Positions 1 through 8,724 of a stretch of 64,000 nt of DNA are shown in pieces. The notes beneath the pieces are model-generated. The model saw only the letters and a list, made by a program, of their open reading frames with translations. It had not been told where the DNA came from and searched no databases. The stretch's first letter is position 1. Each line of letters starts with the position of its first letter. This stretch comes from Phenylobacterium sp. (GTDB lineage: Bacteria > Pseudomonadota > Alphaproteobacteria > Caulobacterales > Caulobacteraceae), in the NCBI RefSeq assembly GCF_004297125.1, contig NZ_SCVD01000001.1, positions 248,001-312,000 of the forward strand. The letters run 5' to 3'. The position numbers and the translations under genes are program-made.

Positions 1-2
1 CC

Positions 3-110
3 ATCCTCGTCGATACGCTCGGCCCCGACGCCAGCTTCACCAGGCAGATGGCCGCCGAATGCCGCGCCATCGCCCCGGCCAGGCCGACCCGGGTCGCCGC
101 GGGGCGCTAA
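3..110 (+). CDS. C-terminal end of an unidentified protein (5' end outside window)
   Basis: An open frame enters from the left edge and runs 35 codons to a TAA at 108-110. The visible tail reads ILVDTLGPDASFTRQMAAEC and ends in an Arg/Ala-rich stretch. It is too short for a family call. The stop overlaps the stop (TAG on the minus strand, 107-109) of the convergent cyclase gene, which argues that both ends are real. Function cannot be assigned from what is visible. Confidence 0.5.
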   Translation: MLVDTLGPDASFTRQMAAECRAIAPARPTRVAAGR

Positions 111-1858
111 TCGGAGCGGCGAGTGAGCCTGTAGAGCGGATAGACGCCGTAGCTCTTGGGCAGGGCGATCTTGCCCACATAGTTGCAGTCGAAGGGGTGG
201 TCGCCTTGCATCTCCAGCACGGCGGCGAAGGGCTCGGTCACGTACACCGCGCCAGAGGGCGTCACCGGCTCGATCCGCGCCGCCCGCGACACCTCGCTGC
301 CGTAGTAGGTCGTGCGCTTCGTCACCGGGTCGTAGCCGGAATAGGTGGGGCCATAGTGCAGGGCGATCCGCATGGCCGTGCCTTCGCGCACGCCCAGCGC
401 CTTGCAGTCGACCTTCTTCAGCTCCTCGCAGAGGTCCAGCGCGGCCGCCGCCGCGGTGGGCGCGTCCTGGAAGACCGCGAAGATCGCGTCGCCCCAGGTG
501 TTGCCCTGCCGGATCACGTCGCCGTGGCCTTCGAGCGTCCGGGCCGCCCGGACCATGACGTCCTCCCAGAACAGCGGCAGGGCCCGCTCGTCCAGCTTCG
601 AGAAGCCGGGGTAGTCGGTGAACATCAGGCCGTAGGTCCCGCGCTCCACATCCGACTTGGGCGGCGGCGGGGGCATGACCGGCCGGGTGAGGGCCGGGGC
701 GATCACCACCTCGGCCCGGCCGCCCGTGGCGCGCCAGGCGGTGACATCCGAGCCGCTGAGCGTGCGGTCGCCGCGCTGCTCGACGATCACCAGCTGGATC
801 GCCTCGGCGTGGAGCTGGCGGGCGCGCAGCCGCGCCATGCCCATGGTGACTTTGGAGCCGTAGGCGAACTGCTCCATCTCGCCCATGTAGCTCATGTTGC
901 TGGCGAAGGTGATCGAGGCGGCCCGCGCCTTGATCGCGTGGTAGCGGGCGACCCAGGACTCTCCGGACGGGGCGACGGACTGCTCCAGGAAGTCGGGCTC
1001 GGCGAAGGGCAGCACCACGTGGACCTCCGCGCCCTTCTCCAGCAGCAGCTCGGCGATCAGGATGTCGCTGCCGGCCGCGAGCGCGCCATAGGCGAAGCCC
1101 ACGTCCTCCCGGGCGATCACCTCGCGCATCTTGTCCGCCAGCCCGGCTTCCAGCTCGGGATCGCCCACGAAGATGTTGCCGCAGAACATGGCCACCTTGG
1201 GTGGCTGGATCAGCTCAAGCAGACTCTCCATCCCGTGGTCGTCGCCCTGGGCCGCGATCAGCCGCTGGAGCTGGAGCACGGTGGTGGAGCGCGCGCCGAC
1301 GTCGGCGTCGGGCGCCTGCATGGCGCGGATCAGGGCGTCGCGCGCGCCGTCCACGTCGCCCAGAACCGCCAGGGCCTCGGCCAGGGTCGCCAGGGAGAAA
1401 TAGCCGGACCGGCGCTCGGGCGCGGTCTCGTCGACCACGTGGCGGGCCAGGAACCGGGCCAGGCGCGGACGGCCCGCGATCCTGGCCAGGGTCGCCGCAT
1501 TGATGGCCGGGTAGCTGGACTTCGTGGTGCGGTGGATCCTGGCGTACAGCAGGCACGCTTCCAGCAGCCGCTCACGGCTGGGCGTGCGGCCCGCGAAGGC
1601 CTGATCCTTGAGCAGGCGCGCCTTGAGCGACAGGGGATCGACGCCGCCCATCTCCTCCAGCCGGTAGTCGTCATAGAGCTTGAGGCCGCGATCGGTGTCG
1701 CCAAGCCGGGCCAGGGTCAGCACTTCGAGGTAGTTCAGGCCGGGGTCGGCGATGTCGCCGCGGCGCACGACCTCATCGTAGGCCCCCAGCAGGTCGCCCC
1801 GCGCCAGCGCGGCGCGGACCGAGGCCGCCCGCTTCTCCGGGGTGGGCGGCAAACTCAC
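107..1858 (-). CDS. TPR-like / SLOG-like / class III adenylate-guanylate cyclase domain protein
   Basis: A 583-residue soluble signalling protein. Residues 1-215 are helical and repeat-like, resembling the TRAFs-binding/TPR region fused to some bacterial cyclases. Residues 221-290 have a Rossmann-like pattern (KVAMFCGN..., then AAGSDILIAELLLEKGAEVH) typical of SLOG/LOG-type nucleotide sensors. A Pro-rich linker (393-400) leads to a class III cyclase catalytic domain from about 407. The two metal-binding Asp are visible as FTDYPGF (D415) and NTWGDAIF (D457). The transition-state Arg is in AARI (R528), but the usual Asn four residues before it is Ser524. Expected activity is cyclic nucleotide synthesis from ATP or GTP. 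Substrate and catalytic competence are uncertain because of that substitution. It converges on the fragment at the left edge with a 3-nt stop overlap. Confidence 0.85.
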   Translation of the reverse strand: MSLPPTPEKRAASVRAALARGDLLGAYDEVVRRGDIADPGLNYLEVLTLARLGDTDRGLKLYDDYRLEEMGGVDPLSLKARLLKDQAFAGRTPSRERLLEACLLYARIHRTTKSSYPAINAATLARIAGRPRLARFLARHVVDETAPERRSGYFSLATLAEALAVLGDVDGARDALIRAMQAPDADVGARSTTVLQLQRLIAAQGDDHGMESLLELIQPPKVAMFCGNIFVGDPELEAGLADKMREVIAREDVGFAYGALAAGSDILIAELLLEKGAEVHVVLPFAEPDFLEQSVAPSGESWVARYHAIKARAASITFASNMSYMGEMEQFAYGSKVTMGMARLRARQLHAEAIQLVIVEQRGDRTLSGSDVTAWRATGGRAEVVIAPALTRPVMPPPPPKSDVERGTYGLMFTDYPGFSKLDERALPLFWEDVMVRAARTLEGHGDVIRQGNTWGDAIFAVFQDAPTAAAAALDLCEELKKVDCKALGVREGTAMRIALHYGPTYSGYDPVTKRTTYYGSEVSRAARIEPVTPSGAVYVTEPFAAVLEMQGDHPFDCNYVGKIALPKSYGVYPLYRLTRRSD

Positions 1859-2056
1859 GCGGGTCCGCCCGGGGCCGCGATCGACCCGGCCGGCGCGCAG
1901 CTCAACGTCTGCCCTTCAAGCGTAGAACCCCGCACCCGCGAGCAACCCCCGTCGTTCCCTGCGCGGGTGACGCTATAGCGACATTGTGACCCCGTCCATC
2001 AGGAGGGCTCGCGGAACGGTGGCGCCGCCGCGATCTGGGGTTGGCCTGCACGGGCC

Positions 2057-3391
2057 TCAGGCCGCTTGCGCCTCCGCGAGGTCGGGCGCGCGCCGCCCAT
2101 CGTAAACCTCCTCGTCCAGGATGCCCTGCTGCTTGGCGACCAGGGTGGGGACCAGCGCCTGGCCCGCCACGTTCACGGCCGTGCGACCCATGTCCAGGAT
2201 CGGGTCGATGGCCAGCAGCAGGCCCACGCCTTCCAGCGGCAGACCCAGCGTCGACAGCGTCAGGGTCAGCATCACGGTGGCGCCCGTGAGGCCCGCCGTG
2301 GCGGCCGATCCGATCACCGAGACGAAGACGATCAGGAGATAGTCCGACAGGTGCAGGGGCACGCCGTAGAACTGGGCCACGAAGATCGCCGCGATCGCCG
2401 GATAGATCGCCGCGCAACCGTCCATCTTCGTAGTCGCGCCCAGGGGCACGGCGAAGGCGGAATAGGCCCGCGGCACCCCCAGCCCGACCTCGGTCACCTG
2501 CTCGGTCACCGGCAGGGTCCCGATGGACGAGCGCGAGACGAAGCCCAGTTGGATCGCGGGCCAGGCCGAACGGAAGAACCGCGCCGGGCTCAGGCCATGC
2601 GCCGCCAGCAGCGCGGGATAGACCACCAGCAGCACCAGGAAGAGACCGATGTAGACGGCCAGCGCGAACTGGCCGAGCTGGCCCAGGGCGTCCCAGCCGT
2701 ACTTGGCCACGGCCGTGCCCAGCAGCCCGATGGTGCCGATGGGCGTCAGCCGGATCACCCACCACAGCACCTTGCGGATCACCACCAGGGCCGAGGCGTT
2801 GAACGCCAGGAACGGCTTGCCCGCCTCACCGGCCTTCAGCGCCGCGGCGCCCACGACCAGCGAGATCACGAGGATCTGCAGCACGTTGAACGAGACGCTG
2901 GTCGTGGCGGAACCGTCCGCCAGCTTGGTGGAGGCGGTCAGTCCGAGGAAGTTCGCCGGGATCAGTCCGGTCAGGAAGTCGAGCCACGAGCCCGTGGCGC
3001 TGGGCGCCTTGGCGGCTTCGGCGATGGCTCCCGCATGCAGGCCGGGCTGCAGGCCGAGGCCCAGCGCGATACCGATCGCAACAGCGATGAGGGCCGTGAT
3101 GGCGAACCACAGCAGGGTGCGCCAGACCAGGCCGGCGGCGTTCTGGAGCTGGGCCAGGTTGGCGATGCTGGCCACGATGGCGGTGAACACCAGCGGCGGC
3201 ACCAGCGCCTTCAGCAGCTGGACGAACGAGGAGCCTACGATCCGCAGGGTCTCGGCCAGGCCGTGGCCCGGCTGGCCGGCCTCGACGCCAAGCTGGCGGG
3301 CGGCGAACCCGAGCGCCAGGCCGACGACCATCGCCGCAAGCACCTGCACGCCGAAGGCGCTGATGAAGCGGGAGCTCTTCTGGGAAGCCAT
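2057..3391 (-). CDS. Dicarboxylate/amino acid:cation symporter (SDF/DAACS family)
   Basis: About 444 residues, multi-pass inner-membrane protein of the GltPh/DctA fold. Hallmarks are the HP1-type serine loop (SRSSIGTLPVTEQV), the TM7 motif (GATTKMDGCAAIYPA) and the TM8 motif (DPILDMGRTAVNVAGQ). The family takes up C4-dicarboxylates, acidic amino acids or cystine with Na+ or H+. Two positions that normally help bind cations differ: the Asn of NMDG is Lys, and the Asp of NVTGD is Gln. The cation coupling or substrate may therefore not be classical. I chose the start MASQK because AAGG lies 7 nt upstream; an in-frame ATG 11 codons earlier (3424) is possible. It diverges from the TetR gene, but nothing else ties them together. 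Confidence 0.88.
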   Translation of the reverse strand: MASQKSSRFISAFGVQVLAAMVVGLALGFAARQLGVEAGQPGHGLAETLRIVGSSFVQLLKALVPPLVFTAIVASIANLAQLQNAAGLVWRTLLWFAITALIAVAIGIALGLGLQPGLHAGAIAEAAKAPSATGSWLDFLTGLIPANFLGLTASTKLADGSATTSVSFNVLQILVISLVVGAAALKAGEAGKPFLAFNASALVVIRKVLWWVIRLTPIGTIGLLGTAVAKYGWDALGQLGQFALAVYIGLFLVLLVVYPALLAAHGLSPARFFRSAWPAIQLGFVSRSSIGTLPVTEQVTEVGLGVPRAYSAFAVPLGATTKMDGCAAIYPAIAAIFVAQFYGVPLHLSDYLLIVFVSVIGSAATAGLTGATVMLTLTLSTLGLPLEGVGLLLAIDPILDMGRTAVNVAGQALVPTLVAKQQGILDEEVYDGRRAPDLAEAQAA

Positions 3392-3634
3392 GGAAACGCC
3401 TTCGCCCGCAGCCTGCGAGCCCACGCATAAGGTAGTGACGAGCGCCCCCTTCCGCCCGATCGAAAGTCTGGGGTCGCTTTCAGGGAAACTGGGGTGCTTA
3501 GCGCTTTCCGGTCCCGTGATGAGCTAAGAGGAAATCTGCATATCTCTTGGTCGTCGCCGGCCGGTGTCGCGCCGGCGACGGCTTGCGAACGGCCGCGCCT
3601 GGTCTCATTCCTAGGACAGGGAGGGCAGCGCCGG

Positions 3635-4303
3635 ATGTCGAAAGCCGACACGATCGACGCGCTGATGGAAAGCGCGATCCACTGTTTCTCGCGCTATGGC
3701 TACGAAGGCGCCTCGCTGCGAGACATCGCGGCCAACGCCGGCGTGCCGCTCAGCACCATCCACATGTACTTCGGCTCCAAGGCCGAGCTCTATACGGCCA
3801 TCGAGCGAAAATCCTGGGGTGAGATCGACGACGAGCGCAGCGCGCTGCTGTCCGAGGCCCTGGCCAAGGCCGGCGCCCGGCCGCCCGAGCTGGCCGACCT
3901 GATCCATGCCCTGGCCAGGCCGGTGGTGCGCCGCATGCTGGGCGCGTCCGAGCACGACCAGGAGCGGATCTTCATCATCCGGGGCCGGGTCTCCGACCGC
4001 CGCGCGCAGGAAAGCCCCTCATTCCTGGAGGTCGCCGACCGCTCCGTGGTGCGTTGGATCGACGCCATCCAGCTCGCGTGCCCGTCGCTTGTCCGGCAGG
4101 ACATCGTCTGGGCGTTCTCCTTCGTGGTCGGCGCGATCTACTCGTGGCAGCTCGTCGACCACCGCTACGACCAGCTTCTCGGGCAGGACATCCAGCGCAC
4201 GGTGGATGGGATCACCGGCGACATCGTGACGTTCGGCTGCGCGGGCATCCACGCCCTGATCGAGCGCCGCCGCCTCGCCGCCCAGGAGACCTCGGCGGCC
4301 TGA
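3635..4303 (+). CDS. TetR/AcrR family transcriptional regulator
   Basis: 222 residues. The N-terminal HTH is clear: TIDALMESAIHCFSRYGYEG, then SLRDIAANAGVPLSTIHMYF and a GSKAELYTAI recognition and cap region (about residues 20-50). The remainder is an all-helical ligand-binding domain. The start was chosen at MSKAD because a purine-rich AGGGAGGG lies upstream; the open frame extends further left without a ribosome site. TetR proteins are usually ligand-released repressors of adjacent genes. Here a TGGAC...GTCCA palindrome lies 12 nt past its stop and recurs before the TonB receptor at 6.56 kb. The likely regulon is therefore the catabolic cluster downstream. The inducer is unknown. Confidence 0.9.
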   Translation: MSKADTIDALMESAIHCFSRYGYEGASLRDIAANAGVPLSTIHMYFGSKAELYTAIERKSWGEIDDERSALLSEALAKAGARPPELADLIHALARPVVRRMLGASEHDQERIFIIRGRVSDRRAQESPSFLEVADRSVVRWIDAIQLACPSLVRQDIVWAFSFVVGAIYSWQLVDHRYDQLLGQDIQRTVDGITGDIVTFGCAGIHALIERRRLAAQETSAA

Positions 4304-4315
4304 AGCTCCAATCGC

Positions 4316-4329
4316 TGGACACGCGTCCA
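4316..4329. promoter_or_regulatory. Predicted TetR operator copy 1
   Basis: Inverted repeat TGGACACGCGTCCA followed by TAG, between the tetR stop and the MBL gene. A second copy, TGGACAGTTGTCCA followed by TAG, sits at 6444-6457. The arms TGGAC/GTCCA and the TAG tail are identical, and the context past the tail (CGGCT) also agrees. Assignment to the adjacent TetR is inference. Confidence 0.6.
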
Positions 4330-4436
4330 TAGGATCGGCTCGACCGATCCCGCCGCCCCTGCCAGCCTCTCATCGACGGGTCCGGCCTGCCACTGCGCAG
4401 GCCAGCAACAGAGATCCGCACGAGGCGAGGAAACGC

Positions 4437-5444
4437 ATGGCCAAGTGGCAATACACCAAGGGTCTGCACGAGCTGGGCAACGGCTGCTGGGCCTATCTGC
4501 TGCCCGACGGCGGCTGGGGCTGGAGCAACGCGGGCCTGGTCACCGACGGCGGCGAGAGCCTTCTCGTCGACACCCTGTTCGACCTGAAATTGACCCGCGA
4601 GATGCTGGACGCCATGCGCGACGCCAGCCCGGCGGCCCGCGAGATCGAGACCGTGGTCAACACCCACGCCAATGGGGACCACACCTTCGGCAACCAGCTG
4701 GTGAAAGGCGCCCGGATCGTCACCACCAAGTCGGTGGGTGAGGCGATGGAGCACGAGGACGCCAACCGCATTCTGGAGATGATGACCGAGGCCGAGACCT
4801 ACGACGGCGAGGCCGGCCGGTTCATGCGCGAGATCTTCGCGCCGTTCGAATTCCGCGGCATCGACCTGCCGCCAGCCACCGACACCTTCGAGGGCAGCCT
4901 CGATCTCAAGGTGGGCTCCAAGACCGTCCATCTCGTGGACGTGGGGCCGGCCCATACCGCCTCCGACGTCCTGGCCTTCGTGCCGGACGACAAGGTGGTC
5001 TACACCGGCGATATCCTGTTCGTGGGCGGCCATCCGGCCATCTGGGCCGGCCCGGTGAAGAACTGGGTGAAGGCCTGCGACCTGATCCTGGCCTCCAACG
5101 TCGAGACCGTCGTGCCCGGCCACGGCCCGATCAGCGACAAGGCCGCCGTGCGCGAGTTCCGCGGCTACCTCGAGTGGATCGAACGCGAGGGCCGCCAGCG
5201 TTACGACGCGGGCATGAGCTTCGAGGAGGCGGCCAACGACATCGACCTGGGGCCGTACGCACACTGGGGCGACTCCGAGCGCATGGTGCCCAACATGATG
5301 ACGCTCTATGGCGAGTTCAGCGGCCAGCGTCCGAACGTGGAGTTCGGCGAGATCTGGGCCGGGATGGCCCGCTACTACGCCCGCCGAAAGTCGAGCGCCG
5401 CCTCGGTCGCCTGCGACTGCACCGATCCGAACCACAAGCACTGA
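4437..5444 (+). CDS. MBL-fold metallo-hydrolase
   Basis: 335-residue metallo-beta-lactamase fold protein. The metal site is visible as NTHANGDHTFGN (H77-x-N79-x-D81-H82), PAHTASDV (H173), YTGDILF (D192) and VPGHGPI (H229). The usual HxHxDH has Asn at its second His, a variant known in a subset of MBL hydrolases. The substrate cannot be read from sequence. Family members hydrolyse thioesters, lactones and other esters. The tail ends with a small Cys/His cluster (CDCTDPNHKH). It is the first gene after the predicted TetR operator and is followed 47 nt later by a fumarylacetoacetase-family gene, which suggests a joint role in ring or ester cleavage of a taken-up compound. Confidence 0.85.
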   Translation: MAKWQYTKGLHELGNGCWAYLLPDGGWGWSNAGLVTDGGESLLVDTLFDLKLTREMLDAMRDASPAAREIETVVNTHANGDHTFGNQLVKGARIVTTKSVGEAMEHEDANRILEMMTEAETYDGEAGRFMREIFAPFEFRGIDLPPATDTFEGSLDLKVGSKTVHLVDVGPAHTASDVLAFVPDDKVVYTGDILFVGGHPAIWAGPVKNWVKACDLILASNVETVVPGHGPISDKAAVREFRGYLEWIEREGRQRYDAGMSFEEAANDIDLGPYAHWGDSERMVPNMMTLYGEFSGQRPNVEFGEIWAGMARYYARRKSSAASVACDCTDPNHKH

Positions 5445-5491
5445 ACCTTCCGCACCAGCGGATTTCCAGCGGGCTTTAGGGGGCCTGAGCC

Positions 5492-6421
5492 ATGAAACTC
5501 GTCACGTTCGAGACCGGAGGCGCGCGCCACATCGGCGCGGTGCTGCCGGGCGACACCACCATCAGCGACTTCACCGCGGCCAGCGACACCGCGCATTTCC
5601 GGGACATGCTGGCCCTGATCGACGGCGGCGGGCCGGCGCTGGACGCGGCCCGCGCGCTGGAGGCCAAGCCGGCCTCGGTCGTGGAGATGGCGTCCGTCCG
5701 GCTTCTCGCGCCGGTGCCGGAGCCGCGGCAGATGTTCGACTGCCTGTGCTTCGAGAAGCACCTGGTCCAATCGGCGCGGAACGGCCACCTGGTGCGGGGC
5801 GGTCCGCCGGTGATCCCCGTCACCGACAAGATCCCGGACGTCTACAAGGAGCTGCCGGTCTACTACAAATGCAACCGGTTCAGCGTGATCGGCACGGACC
5901 AGGACGTGATCCGGCCGCGCTACACCACCAAGCTGGACTACGAGATGGAGTTCGGCGTCTTCCTCGGGAAGTCAGTCAAGAACGCCACGGTCGAGGAGGC
6001 CGAGAAGGCGATCTTCGGCTACTGCATCTTCAACGACGTCAGCGCCCGCGACCAGCAGATGAGCGAGATGCGCGGCATGCTGGGCCCGTCCAAGGGCAAG
6101 GACTTCGACACCGGCAACGTCATGGGGCCCTACCTGGTCACCGCCGACGCGGTCGATCCGTCCAACCTCACCATGTCGGTCTACATCAACGGCGAGCGGG
6201 TCTCCTCGGGGACGAGCGCCGACATGATGTGGAGCTTTCCGCAGATCATCGCCCATTCCACCCAGGACGAGACCCGCCACGCCGGCGAATTCTTCGGCTC
6301 GGGCACGGTGGGCGGCGGCTGCGGCCTGGAGACCGGCCGGCTGCTGGAGGACGGCGACCTCCTGGAACTCGAAGTAACCGGGCTCGGGCGGCTGCGTAAC
6401 CGTATCGTCTTCCAAAGCTGA
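5492..6421 (+). CDS. Fumarylacetoacetate hydrolase (FAH) family protein
   Basis: 309 residues with an N-terminal FAH-type domain (MKLVTFETGG...) and the catalytic FAH core. The metal ligands of the family are visible in YEMEFGVFLGK (E-x-E) and NDVSARDQQM (Asp). The GNVMGPYLVT and GSGTVGGGCGLE segments match the family active-site loops. FAH-fold enzymes hydrolyse or decarboxylate 1,3-dicarbonyl acids, often after aromatic ring opening. It lies between the MBL hydrolase and the TonB receptor, all on the plus strand, and probably shares the operator-controlled promoter before the MBL gene. The exact substrate is not determinable here. Confidence 0.9.
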   Translation: MKLVTFETGGARHIGAVLPGDTTISDFTAASDTAHFRDMLALIDGGGPALDAARALEAKPASVVEMASVRLLAPVPEPRQMFDCLCFEKHLVQSARNGHLVRGGPPVIPVTDKIPDVYKELPVYYKCNRFSVIGTDQDVIRPRYTTKLDYEMEFGVFLGKSVKNATVEEAEKAIFGYCIFNDVSARDQQMSEMRGMLGPSKGKDFDTGNVMGPYLVTADAVDPSNLTMSVYINGERVSSGTSADMMWSFPQIIAHSTQDETRHAGEFFGSGTVGGGCGLETGRLLEDGDLLELEVTGLGRLRNRIVFQS

Positions 6422-6443
6422 CCCAGGGCTTCGGGCCAGGACC

Positions 6444-6457
6444 TGGACAGTTGTCCA
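6444..6457. promoter_or_regulatory. Predicted TetR operator copy 2
   Basis: Perfect 6-bp inverted repeat TGGACA-GT-TGTCCA followed by TAG, in the 137-nt gap before the TonB receptor. It matches the site at 4316-4329 in both arms and in the trailing TAG. The position about 100 nt before the start codon suits repression of a promoter for the receptor/MFS/cupin/ligase operon. Confidence 0.6.
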
Positions 6458-6558
6458 TAGTTCCGGCTTGCGGCGCCGAACCGCTCCATCATTCTGAAAA
6501 CAAGCGCGATCCGAGCCACTACCAATCGGAAAAAACATAGTCGCGCTGGGGGAACGCC

Positions 6559-8706
6559 ATGAAAGCTCTACCTTTGCTTGCGAGCGCGAGTCTGCTCGCG
6601 CTCTGCGCCGGGGTCGCCCAGGCCCAGACCACCGCCGAAGCCTCCAACGCCATCGAGGAGGTGATCGTCACCGCCCAGAAGCGGGCCGAGAATCTGCAGG
6701 ACGTGCCGATCTCGATCGCCGCAGTCCCGGCCACGGCGCTCGACCGCGGCGGCGTGCAGACCATCGACGGCCTGCAGCGCCTTGCGCCCGGCCTCAACAT
6801 CTCCGCCATCGGCAGCGGCTTCGTCAGCTACACCTACATCCGCGGCGCCGGCACCAACGTCATCGACAGCGGTTCGGACCCGAGCGTCGCCTACTTCATG
6901 GACGAGGTGTACCTGTCGGGCACGGCGGGCCTGCAGTCCGACCTGCTGGACGTGGAGCGCGTCGAGGTGCTGAAGGGGCCGCAGGGCACCCTGTTCGGCC
7001 GCAACGCCGCCGCCGGGGCGATCAGTATCATCAGCAAGCGTCCCGCGAGCGAGTTCGACGCCTACGTTTCTGGGGACGCCGGGAATTACGACTTCTTCGC
7101 GATCCGCGGCGGGGTCACCGGCCCGCTGACCGCCGATGGCGCCTGGCGGTTCCGCCTGGCCGGCGCACATCGCGAACGGGGCGCCTACACCACCAATCCC
7201 GCCGGCCGGGATCCCGGCGACATCGACAACTACACCGCCCGCGGCCAGATCGAGTACCAGGGCGAGAAGCTGCTGTTCCGGCTTTCGGGCGACGTCTTCA
7301 CGTCCGACAACGGGATGACCAACCACTTCCTGTCGACGACGGCGGTCACGGGCTTCCTTTCGCCCGAGGCCGGCGCGCGCCTGCCGACCGACCAGAGCTT
7401 CTTCCGCCGCTACTACAACGTCGACGGCTTCGAGAAGCAGGACACCCAGAGCCTGACCGCGCGGATCGAGTACGAGCTGCCGTTCGCCACCCTGACCTCG
7501 ATCACCGGTTGGCGGGACAACCAGTTCAAACGGCTGCAGGACCAGGACGGCTCGCTGGCCGACGGCTACGCGCTGGGCACCGACCAGAACGACATCACGA
7601 TCAGCCAGGAGCTGCGCCTGTCGGGCGACAGCGGGCCGGTCCGCTGGATCGCCGGCCTCTATTTCTACCACGGCATGACCGACCGCCGGGACACCATCGA
7701 CAGCGGTCCCGACTTCGCCGTGCCGGCCCTGCGCAACTCGCTGGGCACCTACGGCCAGAACATCGACACCAAGAGCTACGCGATCTTCGGCCAGGCCACC
7801 TACGACGTCACCGACCAGTTCGCGATCACCCTGGGCGGCCGCTACACCAAGGACAAGAAGGTCTCGGACCAGGCCACCGACCCGTTCGGTCCGGTCGGCG
7901 CCTACTTCGTCAAGCTGACGCCCGAGTGGGACAGCTTCGATCCGGCCCTGACGCTGGAATACAAGGCGACCCCGGACATCATGGTCTATGCCTCGGCCCG
8001 CCAGGGCTTCAAGAGCGGCGGCTTCCAGTCGCTGCCGGGCAGTCTGGCCCTGGCGTCCACGGTCTATGATCCCGAGCGCGTCCGGGCCTACGAACTGGGC
8101 GCGAAGAGCCAGTGGTGGGAGGGCCGGCTCACCGCCAATGTCGCCCTGTTCCGCGCCGACATCGACGACCAGCAGATCCTGCGCATCCCCAGCGCCGGGC
8201 TGACGATCATCGACAACGCCGGCAAGACGCGCACCAAGGGGGTCGATATCGCCCTCACGGCCCGTCCGGTCTCGGCGCTGCGGGTGGACTTCAACGCCAC
8301 CTTCCAGCACGCCCGCTTCCGCGAGTACCTGTCGAACGGCATCAGCTTCGCCGGCAAGCACCAGCTCCGCTCGCCCGACCGACAGATCTCGATCGTGGCC
8401 GAATACACCGTGCCCGTGGGCGAGGCCGGCGACATCCTGCTGCACGGCGAATACGCCTACCAGTCCAAGGTGTTCTTCGACGCGGCCAACACCAGCTCGA
8501 TGAACGCCTACCAGCCGGGCTACGGCCTGGTCGGCGGCCGGATCATCTTCCGACCGGCCAAGGGCGACTGGGACTTCGCCGTGTGGGGCAAAAACCTCGG
8601 CGACAAGCGCTACTTCCGCAACGTGGCGATCTCCGGCCCCTCCGGCCTGGGCACGCCGGGCGACCCGTTGACCTACGGCGTGTCGGTCAACTGGCGGCTT
8701 CGCTAG
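6559..8706 (+). CDS. TonB-dependent outer-membrane receptor
   Basis: 715 residues. A signal peptide (MKALPLLASASLLALCAGVAQA) is followed by a TonB-box/plug start (IEEVIVTAQKRAENLQDVPI), the plug motifs VERVEVLKGPQGTLFGRNA and GAISIISKRP, and a beta-barrel ending in the aromatic-containing NWRLR. It imports a scarce or large ligand across the outer membrane using TonB-ExbBD energy. The AQKR-type plug is typical of the many non-siderophore receptors in Caulobacterales and Sphingomonadales. The next gene, an MFS transporter, starts 19 nt after its stop. The neighbouring hydrolases and ligase suggest an organic carbon source rather than iron. Regulated by the palindrome upstream (inference). Confidence 0.95.
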   Translation: MKALPLLASASLLALCAGVAQAQTTAEASNAIEEVIVTAQKRAENLQDVPISIAAVPATALDRGGVQTIDGLQRLAPGLNISAIGSGFVSYTYIRGAGTNVIDSGSDPSVAYFMDEVYLSGTAGLQSDLLDVERVEVLKGPQGTLFGRNAAAGAISIISKRPASEFDAYVSGDAGNYDFFAIRGGVTGPLTADGAWRFRLAGAHRERGAYTTNPAGRDPGDIDNYTARGQIEYQGEKLLFRLSGDVFTSDNGMTNHFLSTTAVTGFLSPEAGARLPTDQSFFRRYYNVDGFEKQDTQSLTARIEYELPFATLTSITGWRDNQFKRLQDQDGSLADGYALGTDQNDITISQELRLSGDSGPVRWIAGLYFYHGMTDRRDTIDSGPDFAVPALRNSLGTYGQNIDTKSYAIFGQATYDVTDQFAITLGGRYTKDKKVSDQATDPFGPVGAYFVKLTPEWDSFDPALTLEYKATPDIMVYASARQGFKSGGFQSLPGSLALASTVYDPERVRAYELGAKSQWWEGRLTANVALFRADIDDQQILRIPSAGLTIIDNAGKTRTKGVDIALTARPVSALRVDFNATFQHARFREYLSNGISFAGKHQLRSPDRQISIVAEYTVPVGEAGDILLHGEYAYQSKVFFDAANTSSMNAYQPGYGLVGGRIIFRPAKGDWDFAVWGKNLGDKRYFRNVAISGPSGLGTPGDPLTYGVSVNWRLR

Positions 8707-8724
8707 GGCCTCGAGGAGAGCGGC

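Noticed and set aside
59..1978. 639-residue plus-strand frame opposite the cyclase
   Set aside because: Composition is the usual shadow of a high-GC gene. The minus-strand cyclase has clear catalytic motifs.
6568..8445. Long minus-strand frame opposite the TonB receptor
   Set aside because: No domain, low-complexity shadow composition and full overlap with a well-supported receptor.
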